Source of the DNA: Pterobdella sp. o SKG-2022 | Lineage: Eukaryota; Annelida; Clitellata; Hirudinida; Piscicolidae | Assembly: GCA_964035795.1 (NCBI GenBank) | Contig: OZ038326.1 | Coordinates: forward strand, 3,689,259 to 3,753,258 | Reading direction: 5' to 3' | DNA: 64,000 nucleotides | Shown: in pieces, positions 11,348 through 26,949 of the stretch | Layout: the number at the start of each line of letters is the position of its first letter | Position numbering within the stretch: position 1 is the first letter of the stretch | Position numbers and translations under genes: made by a program | Notes under the pieces: generated by a model | The model's input: only the letters and a program-made list of their open reading frames with translations | Databases searched by the model: none | Told to the model about the DNA's origin: nothing

Positions 11348-14110
11348 CGGACCTTCATCCTCTGCACCGCTTTTACTTTCGATTTTGAAATTGCCTTCTT
11401 ATGGTTGACGTTTTGTTTTTTTGCCGTTTTTTGTTTTTTGGTTAAAATTTTCGGTTGATTTTGTTGAGGTTTTTGGTTGGTTTTTGATTAATTTTGTTGA
11501 GGTTTTTGCAGTGTAGATATTTTTCTAGTTGTTGATTCTAATGTTTGTCGTTATTTGATTGATGCTTTCAGTTTTGTCAACAAATCTGGTTGCGATGTCA
11601 ATGTTATATTGAAAAAACTGCTTTGGAACTGTTGGAATTTTGAAAAAACACTTGCATATAAAAATATTTCAAAATAACTCATCATAAATATTTATATTGC
11701 TCAAAAAATAAGTTTTAAAAATTATATTTGGTAACATTATAGAATCATGGCGTTAAGTTAGATACATACAATAGTTGTCTTGAGAACTCATTTTTTGTAG
11801 TCTCCAGGCTTTGAATGAGAATTGAAAAATGTTTTGGTGCTTGGAAGCTTTTGTAACTAATTGCTAGATGTTTCATTGATTGGAAAAAATACTTTTGCAA
11901 CTGCTAAAATTTAGAATTGAATGCTAAGTAATCAAGGAGCAAGACAGAAAAGGCGGAAATATTTTATTTAAAGAAAAAATAAATGATGAAAAAACAGAAA
12001 ATGGGAGAAAAAAACTAAAAAAACTTAAATAATGCATATTGTTAATTAAAAGAGCTAAATAAAATTTACTTAACATTTAAATTTTTTTATGTTTATCAAA
12101 AAAACTTAAATTGCTCTATTTTTTGTAACAGCTTACATCTTACAAGCACATGATAAAACTATTCAAAATTCAAATATTCTCGGAAGTCTATCTATGGGGG
12201 TAAAAAGAGAGTGGGGAGTATTATTTGATTTTGTCTCACCCCACTAACTTTATTTTGAGTTTCATACGCAGCGCTAAACAAAAAAAAAAGTTATTTTTTA
12301 TATTTTAAGAATAATTAATGCATAAATTTCAATGAATTTTTAATTTGAAGCTTATGAGATGTGTTTTCAAAAATCTTTTGAAATATTTTAATAATATAAA
12401 TATAATAAACGCTTTTTGAAATGCAATTAACTAATTTAATTGCGAAATAGAGCTGAAAAATGTCAAATTTGAAATAAATTAATATGAAAAACTATCGGAA
12501 ATAACTAACAATTAATGTTTTAAAAAAAAATTCAAAAATTTTTGAAACTTTCATAAATTGAAACAACAAAAAACAAAATGGCGGCATTCAAAACCCATAA
12601 GCAGGCAATATTGATGAAATTTCAACTAAAAAAAAAGACATTTAAGTGGAAAAAACTTAATAATGATTAAAATAAAGATTAAAAAAATAAAAAACCATGT
12701 TAAAAATAAAGATTGAAAAGCTTTAAAGTCGAAAAAATAAACCATTAAGCTTAGAAAAAATTTGAAAAAATGGTTTGGTTTTGAGTTTCAAAAAATGAAA
12801 ACGATCAAAGAGGTCTTTTGAAGCAGATAAAAATTTCATGGTGTAAAAAAACAATACTAATTATTCAACAAAATGTTTTTCACGGCTCATGAAACTCAAA
12901 TGGCTGAAAGTTTGCAAACAAAACATGAAATCATAACACTTCTAAAAGCATAAAACGCCCAAGATGTCACAAAACCTCAAATAAAAAACAAAATCTTTAC
13001 AAAAAATGATTTTTTTACAAAAAAAATAAATTTTTTGAAAAAAAAAACAAAATTTTATACATAAAAACGACAAAATTTTTACAAAATACACAAGATTATT
13101 GCTGTTACGTACAACATCAAAACTCAAAAAAACCAAGTTTTTGTCAGCAACTTCTCATTAGCAAGCTCCTTGCATTACACAAAAACATACTGAGTTCACA
13201 TTATATACTAAAATAAACTCAACAGGTTTTGTCTGTAAGTCGAAGTGGAAAACATGGAAAAAACATAAAATTTTCGGTTTTTTCAAGTCGAAATTTTTAA
13301 TTTGTCAAAAGTTTCTGAAAGGCTTAGATTTTTTTTGAAATTATGTATAATTGATGAAATTCTGATTGATTATTTCCAATATTTTCTTTAAAATATATAT
13401 TAACCGAAAAATGTTTTTATATGAATGTCAAAGCTATTTTTATTCACCCTTTTCTGATTTGAATTACTTCTTTCAACAAAATACATTTTATTTACAAATT
13501 GAGCATTGATATAACAAGCAATGTAAGCTCAAAATGAGGAAATCTCAAGATATTTCCAAACCATGCCTCTTTGTTGAAATCTTCTATGCATATTCACAAA
13601 ATAATCTCATCGACTCATCTTTTTATAGCAATTTTTTCGTTTTTTAATACCCTATAGAAACTTTTTTTATTTTTATTGTTTTTTAGCAGTTTTTATGAGT
13701 GTAGACATCTAATACGAAACTTAATTAACTGCTTTTTTTCAGTTTTTTTAGTTAGTGCATACATATTTTTTCTCAATTATTTTCCCCAATATAATCATTT
13801 TCAAACTATTTCTATTATTATAATAGTTTTTCCACTAGATTAAACTCTACTTTCATAATCTCATAAAGCCAGTGACTCCAACAGTGTGTTGTATTGACAT
13901 AATTCATATTAACGTATCGGTGACTCAAAGTAACAAAATGTAATTGAAATAAAAAAAAACTAAAACAGTAACTGTTTTGTTTGAATGAATGATAGTTGGC
14001 AGTGTAGAGTGGGAAATTGGATATAGTACAAAGCAACATTGTAACAGGCAAACAGAACTTTTCATTTTAACTAAACCTTCCCTAAAAATGCTCCACATTG
14101 AGATTTGAAT

Positions 14111-14165
14111 CACTTGATAATGTAAGGTGATCTTGAGAAAGTTGTGTTTGAAATAGTTGTTATTT
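14111..14165 (+). repeat. dispersed hairpin repeat, copy b
   Basis: CACTTGATAATGTAAGGTGA, TCTTGAGAAAG, GTTGTG: same order of elements as the copy at 3421, more diverged in the right arm. Confidence 0.5.
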
Positions 14166-17100
14166 AAAAAAGAATCAATTGTGTTGTTTTGTGTGGTTGT
14201 AATATGATTAAGTTTCTGAATCTGTATTCGGTAGCTAGTGAAAATTTGGTGCAAAATTTGAATCTGTGTTATTTTTTTTAATTGACTTGGGCTCTATAAT
14301 ACAGATTTCTAGATTTTATATGTATGCTATATGTATTTTACAATTGAATTTCAATTGTTGAAGTAGTCTAGGATTTCAGTGAAATTAATTTTTAAAAAGA
14401 TTTATTTAAAGAAAAGTTTTTTCTGTTTAAAGAATCAATGAAATGAAAAGAAATAAGCTTGTAGACTGACTTGAATCATCAAAATTTGGATATGCATTTA
14501 TGTGAACTTGAAAATTTTTGAAGTTTAAAAATACATTTTTTTGAATTACAGAAAAAATTAATTAATAATTCTTTTTCATCTAGTCCAGCCTCAGCTGACA
14601 ATCCAAAAAATTATAAGAGAACCGCATGTGATATTAGTTTGAAGATGAATGAAACTAAACGTCATTATAACATTCGTGACCGAAATGGCTCGATTTAGTA
14701 GAGTAATGTTTGTTTTAATATTAGTGTGACATTTCGAGTTTGACGACTTTATTGAAAGATTTATTCATCAGATAAATTCTGAGAACTTTTTGTTGTTTTT
14801 TCAAATATTTGGAAGTTTTTTTGCTGAATGTTTGAGTTAATGCGGTGGAATGTGAGTGAGGTTTGAACAGATTTTAAAGGGAGCTGAAAAGTTAATACTG
14901 AAAAAACCTAAAAGCCTTTGTGTGAGACAGCATGTAAGAGTCATATTTGCATTATATATGCAAAATTATTTCTAAATCCTTGTGATTTGAAAATTCAATT
15001 GTTAGTTAATTATTCAATTTGAAAAGACGAATGGAAATTGGAAAGCATCAATGGTTTTTGGAGATGTTTGTTTTGAGGGATATCTGGCAGTTATTGAATG
15101 AATTCACTTTTTATTTAAATATTTTATGTATTATTTTGCTTTTGTCTTTGAGATTTTTATTTATTATGTTTTCATTGAAATGAAACAAAGGAAAAATACT
15201 CGAAATGTTTTGAGGGTAGGTTTTATATAGTTTTTTCTAGGAATGTCAATGAAACTAGCTGAAAAATTTTGAAAAATATCGATACTAGTATTTAAAAAAA
15301 TTGAAATATTTTAAATATGAAAAAACAACTAAATTTTTTAAAACTAATGACACGAATCAAATAGCAAAAAAATAACACAAAAAGAAACAAAATTTTAAAT
15401 CAAATGAAAAAGAACAAAATTGAATTAAATAAGATTATAAAAAATATAACTCACAAAAATAACAAAAAAAAATTTAATATAAAAAATAACTAACATTTAA
15501 TAAAAAAATTAATTAAAAAGTTTTTTTATAAAATAACTTTAAAATAATTGGAAAAATTGAAAAAACAAAAAATCCTTGATAAAACTAAGATAAAACTGTA
15601 ATATATCATACAGAGAACAGTGGAGCAAAAGACATTGTCAGCATAAGTTGCTTAGCAACCGGTTCTCTGAGCTTTCCAGTTTTTGTTTATGTTATTAGGT
15701 TTTTATTATTATTATTATTATTATGTTATTTTGTCGTTATGCATTAATGTTATTTATATTTTTCAAAATTTATTTTCTTATTTTGTTTTTTTATTAGATT
15801 ATTCACTATTTTTTTGTTATCATTTTTTTTGGGTTGTTTTGTATTAGTTCGTTCCATCACTTCTTTGTTATTATATCGTGATTTTTTATATCATTTTTCC
15901 CTTCATTGAACACAAAGTTTTGATAAAATTATCAAAATAACCTTTTTAAAATTATTTTCTACCTTCATAAAATATTCATCAGAAAAATTTTTTTAAATTT
16001 ATTTCTCAAAACTATTATCTCAATAAAATGCACATTTTTCACATTAAAAACTTTCAATTTTCTTTTAAAATACTCTAGATAAAATTATCTTTGTGGGTAT
16101 TTAATGAAAATATAGAAAAAAAACGAAAAATTACATTTTTCATTTAAATTCTTGGAACTAATTGGATATTCAAATAAGCTTTATTAACTCAATAAGACGT
16201 CATAGCTAATAAATAAAAAAAATTAAATAAATAAAAAAAATTAAATAAATATAAAAAAATAATAAATAAATTTAAAACCATGAAAGACTTTTAACCAACC
16301 GTTCAATTCCTTTTAAAATACGCATATCATAATTAGTCATTTTGAAAAACTCCCGTTTAACACATCACATTGTATCGTGCCAAAAAGCAATGAATAACAG
16401 CAATAGAGCTGTAACAAGACACCGAGTCTAACAAAGTGATTTGGCCTGATTGCTCAAAACTTCCATAGATTTAAAGGGTCGTTTAAGGTTACATGGTTCA
16501 AAGGCTGTCTTTTTGTTTAAAAGGGTTATTTTTATTCAGAGTTTTTAGTATTTATTTTCAATTTTTAACAGTTTTTTTCGGAAGTTTTTTGGTTGAAATA
16601 GTTGAAATAATTTGAAATAATAGCTTTCAAACAGTTTAGTTCCAAAATGCTTAATTTTAAATAATTTTTGAAATGCTTTTGTTTAAAAGTAGCAAACTAC
16701 AAAAAAATTTTGAATATTTTTGTTTTGAAATAGTTATTTTCAAATATGCTTTAAATAGTTTTTTAAAAAATATCTAACGATACGCCCAAGTAACAAAGAA
16801 AAAAACGGATGCCTATTTGAGCAAAATTAAGAATATAAAGCATTAAATTTCGTTTTGACATCTGCCTATAAAAAACAAATACATATGAACAACAGCTCAA
16901 ATTCATAAAGCAACATAACACAATTTTCACTGTTGTTTCTCAATTTTTTTTTGAAGGTCGAGAGGTTGCTAAAAAAGCATAAATTCAAAGAAAGACACAG
17001 AGTTGATGCTGCGATAGGCCTGAGAACTTGTTTTTTATCGTAAACAACTGCAGATGCACGTTCCCGATTTGCTGTTTAATCAATCAAATTATCTTATTTT

Positions 17101-18545
17101 TATTCATTAATATGCTTCATATTATTTTTGTTATTTATTTCGTTGTTAATCTCAAACGATCAAAGTTTTCAAGAAAATCTACGATGACATTTAGAAAATC
17201 GCAGAAAATCTTGAAATAAATAAAAATATTAAACGACATGGAAATTGTGCACAGTTTTTCTGTCAGCTGCGCAAAGAGCTGATAGATTTAGGAATTGTGA
17301 ATTATTTTTGTTGCAAAATCACTAATAATTGCCCTAAAAATTTCTATTATTCACCAAAAAATACTATTTATTGTAACTTTTTATTTTCAAAACTATTTCT
17401 GTTATTTCCTCATTAGCGTTGTTCAATTTTATTTATTAAATAAATCTTCCAATATTTTTTTATGGCTTAAAATGTCAATAAATATTCAGTCTAAATTCTG
17501 CATAAATAAACAGTCATTTTTAATATAAAACTTTCAGTTATCAATCATAGTTCAAACAAAATACCGTTCACATAATTATACCGGACTAAAAATAAACTTA
17601 ATAATATTTTAAATTTTTGTGTCACAGTATTTAATATAATAGTATCGATATAAAGCTTTACCTTCTCCACCGAACCTCTACGCTACATCGGTTATGCTTT
17701 TAATGCTTTTGTATGATAGTTGATTCATGCAGTATCATAACCTTGTCCTATTATCCTCAAATTATTATTCTTAATATAAAAAGTTAGCATTTTATCCAAT
17801 TTCAAAACTCACTGCTTCAAAAACCACTACAATGTTATTGATAATGTTATCCTATCCTTCATCCATAGCTGAAAACACAATAAATATTTCAATTACACGT
17901 CTCACAGTTACTTTCAATAGTATCATAATCCAAACATTAATTACTGTACATAAACTACTAATTGTGTATTGTTGACAAAAGCGCTAAACACTCATATAGA
18001 AAAAGTTAGGTATTTGCTGTTGAATTGTGGAAAACTACAAAATTGAGGGAGCTATAATGTGAAATAACACTTATATTATTGTTAATTTTTTCAAGATTAT
18101 TACTTTTATTTCATTATTTTTATTATTATGTGTTATTTTTTTTGTTATTATGAATGTTTTTAATAATGGTTATGAGGTTAACAGTGTTTAGAGTGCAAAT
18201 CTCTGCTTTATTCAAATATTACTTGGAGATGATTAATTAATAACATGAGAAGTATTTTATTAAAACATTGAATAATTTTACTGGTGAATTAATTTAAAGA
18301 TACTGATTTAGATACAAAAAAAAGCTAATGATAACAATGCTAAAATCATACGCAATCTTTTACTCTATATCTTGTGGCTAGTATTGTTAAAGATACAATA
18401 CAAGATAACTGAAGTGAGATTGCTAAGCAATAAAACAGCAGGGAGGGATAAAATATGATACGACAGTAAAATTGAATACCGGAAAAGTGAGATAGAATAC
18501 TGAATGAAAGAAAAATTAAAATGGAATACAATACAATAAATAAAA

Positions 18546-18576
<31 letters not shown>

Positions 18577-19039
18577 GCTACAACGCAAAATATGAAATTC
18601 AAAAAAAATTGAAAAAGCTTACCGAAAAATTAATTTAAAAAAAAATTGAAAAAATCTAAATTACTCAGTAACTCATGCGTTGTTCCAGTCAAAACGATGG
18701 GGCTCCTCGGAGTTGTTCCAGTCAACAATACAATGTTTCAATACTAGTTTGGTTGGGGTACAGTTTCCACACTATTTTAAGTGTATTTCATTAAATTTTT
18801 CGATTTTTTTCTATATTCAAGTCTATTTTCAGCATAATTTTTTCATTTAATGTGTAAGCTATCAATTTTGGTAATTAATTTCTTGATTTGAACAACCACA
18901 CTAGAATATATCACAATACGAAACTTCTTTAACCGTTCAAACAGAAGAACTACTTACTAGCTCACTAAAAAATTTATATTAGTAATTTTAAAACCTCTGC
19001 ATAGACTCTACATATATACATTCGGCTATAAGCACTCAT

Positions 19040-19350
19040 ACACACACAAACATGTTCACATACATGCATGCGTACACACACTAACAAATATAAGGAAAGA
19101 CGTGCGTAAAACGCTATTATTTAATGTGCAAGTGATTTGTAGGTGTATACATTTAGGAAAATGTACGTGAATGTTTATAATGTTGTATAAACATGGTGAC
19201 TTCTTTAGTGAACGGATGTGTGTGGGTTTTTGGATATATTTGTCTGTGTGTTTGTTTGCCTGTGTATAATAATGTATTGAGCATGTTTATATTTGTCTGT
19301 GTATCTATTTATCTTGTATTCATTTATCTGTATGTATCTTTTTGTTTGCT
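19040..19350. repeat. CA then TG/TTTG-rich low-complexity DNA
   Basis: ACACACAAACATG-type sequence at about 19040-19085 is followed by TGTGTGTTTGTTTGCCTGTG-type sequence at 19190-19350. The 87-residue plus-strand frame over it is Val/Cys/Phe-rich and judged a repeat translation. Confidence 0.6.
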
Positions 19351-20718
19351 AGTTTCAGAGGAAAAAGACATGAGCATACTAAAAACCAAAAAAAAATTTT
19401 TCATTTCTTTACTAAACATTTTCAAACTTTTTGTGAATCTTTTTTCAGGTAATTAAATTTGAATAAAGATGGAATTAAATTAAGTTCAACTGATGAATGC
19501 CATGAAAGAGTAATTTTTAATTTAATGAAACATTCGAAACGTGAAATTTGACCTAAAGTAATTCCAACCTTTTTTCATACCTTCAAAAGATTATCCCCAT
19601 CTTTACACACAAAATTAAGCTATAAATTTCCTCAAAACCAGCTATCATTTTCTATAACCACAACAAGTTTTTTTACTAAAAAAATGAATATTGGCTGAGA
19701 TTTATCGCAAAATATATGTGCTCAAAATCCATCCTAACGAAGATAAAAATAATTGAAAACTAATGACAATTATCTGTTATAATGGTAATGATAAAAAATG
19801 ATGTTAGTAGTATGGAGATCAGCAATAAAAAAATTTTAATAGAATAAAAATATCCTAATTGATGATAAAAATAGTAAAAGCAACAATTCTAGTTATAAAT
19901 TATTAATAAAAACACGACCGGTTATAAGAATAAAATTCTCTTCACACAATAAACTCTATTCCCAAAGTATTTGTGCCAGATATCACCTCTTCAATTAATT
20001 TATTCTGGAGTTTGTGTAATCTAGGCTTTATGGCTTCTAATTTTGATTTTTTCGTTTTAGTTTTGTTTTTATTTCAGTATTTATTTTTTGTGGAAATTCA
20101 GTATTTTTAAAGTTTGTTCGTTTTTTTATATTCCTTATTTTATTTTTGAAAAATCGAATTTTACCCAAAAATTATTTTAATCTTTTGGAAACCTTTCAAA
20201 TAAATTATTAGTTTTTATGAATTCGATCAATGTGAATTTAAATAAACTATTCAATACTCAATAATAAAAAACAAATAAAATCAACAACTTGTACAAAAAA
20301 TTTCCAAAAAGAAATGTGATTTCCATCAAGAAAAACTGCAGAAAATGGTTTTGGCGATGTGCTGAAAACAAATTATTTAGATATTGTTTTTAAATTAATT
20401 AGATTTTTTAAAGGTTATAAAAATAAATTTACGTGTTTGTTGGTGTGTCCGTTGGTTAAAAATATATTTAAAAAATATATGACATCACAAGGAATATAAT
20501 AATATAAAAAAAAAACAATTGATAATAGTAATAATAAAAAAACCAAAAAAAAATTAATAAAAGTAAGAAAAAAATCTATTGGAAATAAATAATCAAAGCC
20601 GATGCCAATAAAATTAAAAGAAAAAGATAATTGCAAGAATGTATGAGCAAGAGATGACATTTCAGGTTTTTAATCAGAGTTTTAATTAAGGCAGGAACAA
20701 GTTTAGCGCTAAACAAAT

Positions 20719-20802
20719 GATACTATATATAGTTTTCATGATACTATGTATAGCTTCTATGATATTATGTATAACTTATATGATACTATTTATAGCTTAT
20801 AT
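20719..20802 (+). repeat. 21-bp tandem repeat, 4 copies
   Basis: Four head-to-tail units of GATACTATGTATAGCTTATAT type, exactly 21 bases each (starts 20719, 20740, 20761, 20782), with a few substitutions between units. Confidence 0.9.
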
Positions 20803-23800
20803 AAATTCAAATTAGTGCTTATGATAGGGGTCAATTTTAACGACATACGCAGTTTATTTTTTTATTTTTGAATAATAATAACAATTGGTATTTATACTTT
20901 TTTTCATAATTTTATTCTATCATTTGTGGTAAATAGTTTTCCATTCATTATCCGATTTGTTTTTCTTGTCAGTATCTTTTATACTCGTTTTTCTGTTTTC
21001 CCTATTATGGAAATATTTGTTACACTTTTTCAGTTCAAGTTTTTGGTTATTTTTATGTTGTTATTTTTGTATAGTTAATTAATTGATTAGAATTATAGAA
21101 AATTTCAATTTTTTTAATTATTATTGTTGTATCCATCAATAATATTATTTATCAATAATATTATTCTTTTTAATTCTTTATCAAATATTGAAGCTGCTGA
21201 AGTAATAGTATCATAATATTTCTATATCCAAGTTTAAATTCTAGAACAATATAACAAACTAGTATTCGATATAATCATTAATTAAAAAAATGGAAAAAAA
21301 AATAATAAGCAAACCACAAGAAAAGTAAATTTTCATCAAAATGGTGGAAAATAAAGAAAAAAAAATAACGAAAAACTGTTGATGGCCGGTATTTATGAAG
21401 CGGCTAGTGGAATTCAAAATTTCTAAGCCATTAAATATAATTAAAAATAATGAATTAATAATCTCGAAACAATAACTGGAACAATATTTTATTTATATAT
21501 TTATCGATAATGGAAAAGGATATTAATTATTTTCTCTACTTTATTATTTCTTTGAAAAACTTAATTAGCACATAAAAATTAGAGTTGACACATTGAAGGA
21601 AAAATAGATTTTCTTTTTGGATAAATTTTATTGCTTAAAAAATTAAATGAATTTATCAAAAAAACATTTTTCATTTTTTTACTGAAAAAAAATAAATATA
21701 ACTATAAATAAATAAACTAGAAAAAATTTCTATAAATAACCGCACGACCAGTCTATAAATAAAACTCAATAATAATAATAATAAAGCCCCAAAGATCTCT
21801 GTTCTACTGAGCAAAAACATTATAAATGCATTTTTAAATAATATTTTGGTGTATTAAATCATTTAAAAAATACATTTTTTTTTTGAAACATCACATGATA
21901 ACCCGTGTTAAAGGAATAATAAATGGTTTAATATATTTTACTTAAACGAAGCGTTTTTTCAAAACAAAGCACTATATAATCTACAAACTCTTTACAAAGT
22001 GTGCTATAGTATTAAACAGTAACCAACTGACGACAGTGAGACTGGTAGTTGGGAGAAATAATATGAACGCCATGCTAGTTTGAACACAATACAAACCCGC
22101 CTTTCGACACAATAGTCTCGCCGAAACAATAATGGGGCATAAAAACAACAATACATTGTTATTGTTAGTATACGCTTTGTAATGATTAATACGTGGAATA
22201 AACCACGCTGAAACATTTAAAAAAATTAATAATAAGAATAATAATAATAATATTTTTAAATAACATGAAGAAGTGGAGAAAGGGAAACTTTGCTACTGTT
22301 TGCTAACCAAACAATTTGCTTTTTGCTAATTCCGCTTTATGTTAGAAAATAAATTTAAACTTTTTGCATACCAAACTTGTATGCAGACTTTATAATGCAA
22401 AACTGTGTTTGAAAATTCATAATGGCTGTAATGAGTGAAGAAATTCTACCGCAAAGAAGTGTAATTATCGCCATAGAGAGGCAAGGACCTGCAGAGACAA
22501 ACAGCACATGACCCTAAAGCGCGTTGAAATGCCTTTAAAACCAAGAAGGCTTTTGTGATATGATTTTCCAATATCATCTTAAATGCTCACTGAAACACCA
22601 TAAAACTCTTTTTATTAGTTACACATTCTAAATGAAATTTCACAAAAACTTCACATAATTTCTAAGACTAATTTCATTCTATGGCTTTTCTTTACATTCA
22701 ATACTAGCTGAACTATTATTATTAAATGAAAAATAAAATATCGATACTAATTTTACAGATAATAATAAAAATAATAATAACAATGTTATTAAAAATAATA
22801 TAAAGATGATATTATCAATCTTTTTTTAACCAAGTTTTTATCAACTGTTTTTGCTCTAAATATTTTATAACCTATAGTTTTGTGAATAAAAAAGCCCAAT
22901 AAGAGTAATTTATAGGATTTTCTCGATATAGTGAAAAAAAACTTCTAATTGATGACTTTTGTAAAAAACGGAAAGTAAAATCGTGAAAAAAGCAATGTAA
23001 AAAACAGTTTTGAAAAATAACTTTAAAAAGCTTTAAAAATGGAAAAAAACAGCAAAACAAGAAAAATCATTGAAAACAAAATAAAACAGAAAAACAAACA
23101 AAAACATGTCAACAAACAGACAGCAGAGAAACTCAAGTCTAAAACGATCTATCTCTCTAATACTCATATCCCTCGAGGCATAGCCTTCCAATGGACCTTT
23201 TTGCACTCAAGGCCTAATCTTCTCCTATAACTCATTGTTAGTATCAGTATCTTTCTTTTAGGGCTCTTGATGCTTTTTTAATTGAATTTCTAATGGTGTT
23301 TTGGTGGGTTTGGGCGTTTGTAGTTTATGATTATTGGTGGGATGTTTTATTGATAGGATAATATGTGTATACGATTATGATAAATTATGTATGTATGTTA
23401 TTCGACTACCAAATTCCCCAAATTGAGGTTTTGGTAATGCTTATTTAGGTATAGTGTTTTTGCTACTGGAGTGTTCTTATTATGATGTTTTTGCCTTGTA
23501 AGTTGGAATCATTTGCGTTAAGTTGGTTTCAGTATAAGTTTGGATGAATTTTTCTTTCAATAAATGAAATAAAAATTTTTATTTTATAAACTTAATTATT
23601 TGAAAAAAATATTGTGCACGTTTTATAATCATTCACTTAATTTTTCAATTAAAAGCTTTAAATGATGGAAAACTTCCTCCACGTGAACAATTTAATCGAT
23701 TTTTTTTCTAAAATATACTTTCTTGTTATGAAATCAAAAATAATTAATATTTATTAATGTTATTCTCATAAAAGGTCGTTTGGATTTCTTCATTTGACAA

Positions 23801-26800
23801 ATCACTGACTATAGCCAGATAATATTGATGATTATAGCTTCCTTTATGCACAAACAATCTAGTTTTTTCAAAATTTTCATTAATTTCATTTTTTTTACTC
23901 TTCGTGTTATTATTATTCTTATTTTTATCATTATTTTTATTTTTTTTTTTATTATTATTCTTATAATTGTTATTACTATTGTTATTTGAGATATAAGAAA
24001 AGACAAAATTTCCGCGAGGTGCAATTAAAATTTCATGCTAGGATACTTCTAAAAAATAATTTGTTTCATTATTGTTATCTCTGTTCACTTTTAATCAACC
24101 TTCTTCTCATATTCCTGCATATTTGATTAATTTTTAATTCGTCCAATAATGAGCAAAAATCATCAAAACTCAAAAGAATTGGATTCTTATAGGTTCAAAT
24201 TTTTTCATTATTTGATACTTATCATTATTATTGTTATTTTATCCATTTCAATGCTTTTTTAATTGATTGGTGGCTTGCGAATGAGTTTTAGATTGTGACG
24301 TAGCGGCTTTTAGATACTTCTGAATCGAGTTTTTTAGTTTGAATTAAATTTATTTTTTCTGATATTTTCCATTTTTTTAATTTTTTTAGTGAAAATTTAA
24401 ATTTATGAAATTTGTTAAAAATGGAAATGTTTAGTATTGATGTGGGTATAAAAAGGCGTACTTCAAACATCAACTCAAAACCAACTATAAGTAAAAACTT
24501 TAAAAAACTATTCATATCGGGAAGCCAGTCTGTTTTTCATTTTAGCATGAGCTTCTCTCAACTTTATCAATCTCAACCTTAACACTTTGTCAGATTAATT
24601 TCAACATTTAATACTTTATATTATTTAACATCTACTTACACAAAAACTGTCACTAGAAAAAACAAAAACCAACTAAAAGAATGTTCTTTGTTTTATTCAG
24701 TTTCACTCAGAGAAATTTACCATTATTGTCATTATCAAAACTATTTTTAAAAACATTAATATAAAAAAACATAGAGTATCGCCCCATGGAACATATTGAA
24801 CTACAACCAGAAACATCATAGAGGCGACTTAAAAAATCAAAAAAAAGTTTATCAAAATTCTTAATTTTTGAGTTTCAACACTCCTGGTTTTTATGAAATT
24901 CAAATTATATTTTATTTTTTTATTTGAAAAATTCCCAAACGAGAGAAGCTTTTCTGAAGATTATTTTTGGCGTATGAAAAATTTCAAATCAAACTTAAAA
25001 TCATAGAAAACCCTGCATAAATTCCAAATAGATAGCCTGGATATTATTTTTATATTGGGATAAATATTTAATTTAAAAAACGGGATACATAAAGAAGGAT
25101 TATCCAAGGCAAAAGACTTATACTAATAGCATAAATTAATATTTTCTCTACTTTAAAGCATATATCATTTTGGTCGGTTTTGCCTCTCATAAAGATTTTT
25201 TTATCAAATATATATAACAACATAAATAATAATTATGCTCTAAATAATGTAGAAAAGTTTTTATAAATAAATAAAAGCAGTTATTGCAAGTGTATGAACA
25301 AATTCATCTTTATAAACATTAATCAGTTTGTTATTGAAAATTACTTTTGAATAGCTCAAAATTATGATAAAACTATTGAGAGATTTCAAAGGAATCAAGG
25401 GGAATTAGCAGTACTCAAACTACCTTCTCTATTTATTTTCAAATGGATTTTAAGGATAAAAAGTTCAAGATTTTATTATAATAAATATTGGAAAGTTTAA
25501 TGAGAAAAATGTTAATAATAATAATAATAAACTCAGATTTTTTTGCAGATACTTCTATGTTTATATTGATAATAATTAAAATTATATTGATAATATTTTC
25601 ATATAATTTCATTGAATTTCAAATAACAACAATATCCTGTGATAACAATAATACTTTCCATAAGCTAAACCCCCGCAAAATTGAAAATCTACAAAAATAT
25701 TGAATATAAGAAGGCTAAGCGTGTTTGGGCATATGGCGGTTCACTTATGCCTTGAATTTATGGAAAGACAAAAAATAATTCCGTTTCTATTGGCTGTTTT
25801 TTAAGTTTTTTATTTTTTGGTTTTTAGGAAGATGGATGTGTTTAAGATTACGTTGTTTTATAATTACTTAAAATGCTTTGGTGGGGTTAAAATTCTATCA
25901 AATGTTGTTTTCAAACATACCAATAATTGTTACTGGGTATTACATGTTCAATAAATAATGTTTTTTGTTTGAATAAAAGGCATTTATATGGAACATCTAG
26001 ACAAATAATCTTATGGGTTTTAGAGCTTTTTATTTTAAAACTAAAAGTAAACAAACATTATGAATTTTAAAATTATTTAATGAATTTTTGTATGGCTTTG
26101 AAAAAATTTTCCAAAGTTTTTAGATGTTGTAACTTTTTGATTGCCTCTCCATTAACACCATCATTAAAATCTAAAATAGAATAGCTTCAAAAATTGTTTG
26201 ACATTTGCAAAACTGCATTTTTTTTTTCTTTCTCCATAAAAACATTTTAACAATTTATTAGTTTTTAATCTTATATAAAACTTTAATTTTTATTTTACTA
26301 AAACATGATTTAAAATTTTTTTTTGTTTTTTTAGTCATTAAAAGTGAATTTAATGGAATTTCCTTTGTTGTATTTCAGGCAATTAATGAAGAAAATTCTC
26401 AGCCTAGTTCTTTTTCTTTCTTATCCGACGTTTTTAACTCATTAATTTAGAGTTAAAAAAAAACAAAACTTTCACTGTCTAAGAAATATTTGTGTAACAT
26501 TTTTTTTAATATTTGTGAAAAATGATTATTCAAGCACTTGACATAAAGAAAAATATTTGTTTGAACAAATACCTTTGAAAAACATCTTGTTCAATTTCTT
26601 GGTTTATTTATTTAAAGGTTTTGACTTTTGATGGATTGAATACCTAAAATTGAAATTTATTTTTATTTGGTTAAAAAAATATGTTATAATAAAGGTGAAA
26701 GATAAATCATAAAAAGATTAGTTTATAAAAATTCTTTATGCCCACTTGCGAATGGAAAAAAATTATAAATTTTTTCTAATTTATGAAATTTCAACAAATA

Positions 26801-26949
26801 TTTAAAATTTCAATATATTGGTAGCCTAAAAATAATTTAATAATAATTATGAAATAACTTCAGACGAGCCTTCAAAAATTTAAAAGTGGAACACTTCACG
26901 TGCCTTTTTCACTCGTCATTGAATATTGCCAAAGCCGGTCGAGTTCAAA

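Larger units (their letters stand above)
11348..26949. other. 15.6 kb AT-rich region without a convincing gene
   Basis: Read on both strands. It holds simple repeats, one hairpin-repeat copy (14111) and a 21-bp tandem repeat (20719). Two short GC-richer patches (15605-15680, 18660-18770) contain frames that could be exons but lack firm support. Any promoter of the gene starting at 11347 on minus would lie at its left end. Confidence 0.5.

Noticed and set aside
15605..15680. Short minus-strand exon ending TTCTCT|GTATGA
   Set aside because: A plausible donor and an 18-codon frame (EPVAKQLMLTMSFAPLFS), but its phase does not fit the gene beginning at 11347 and there is no partner exon.
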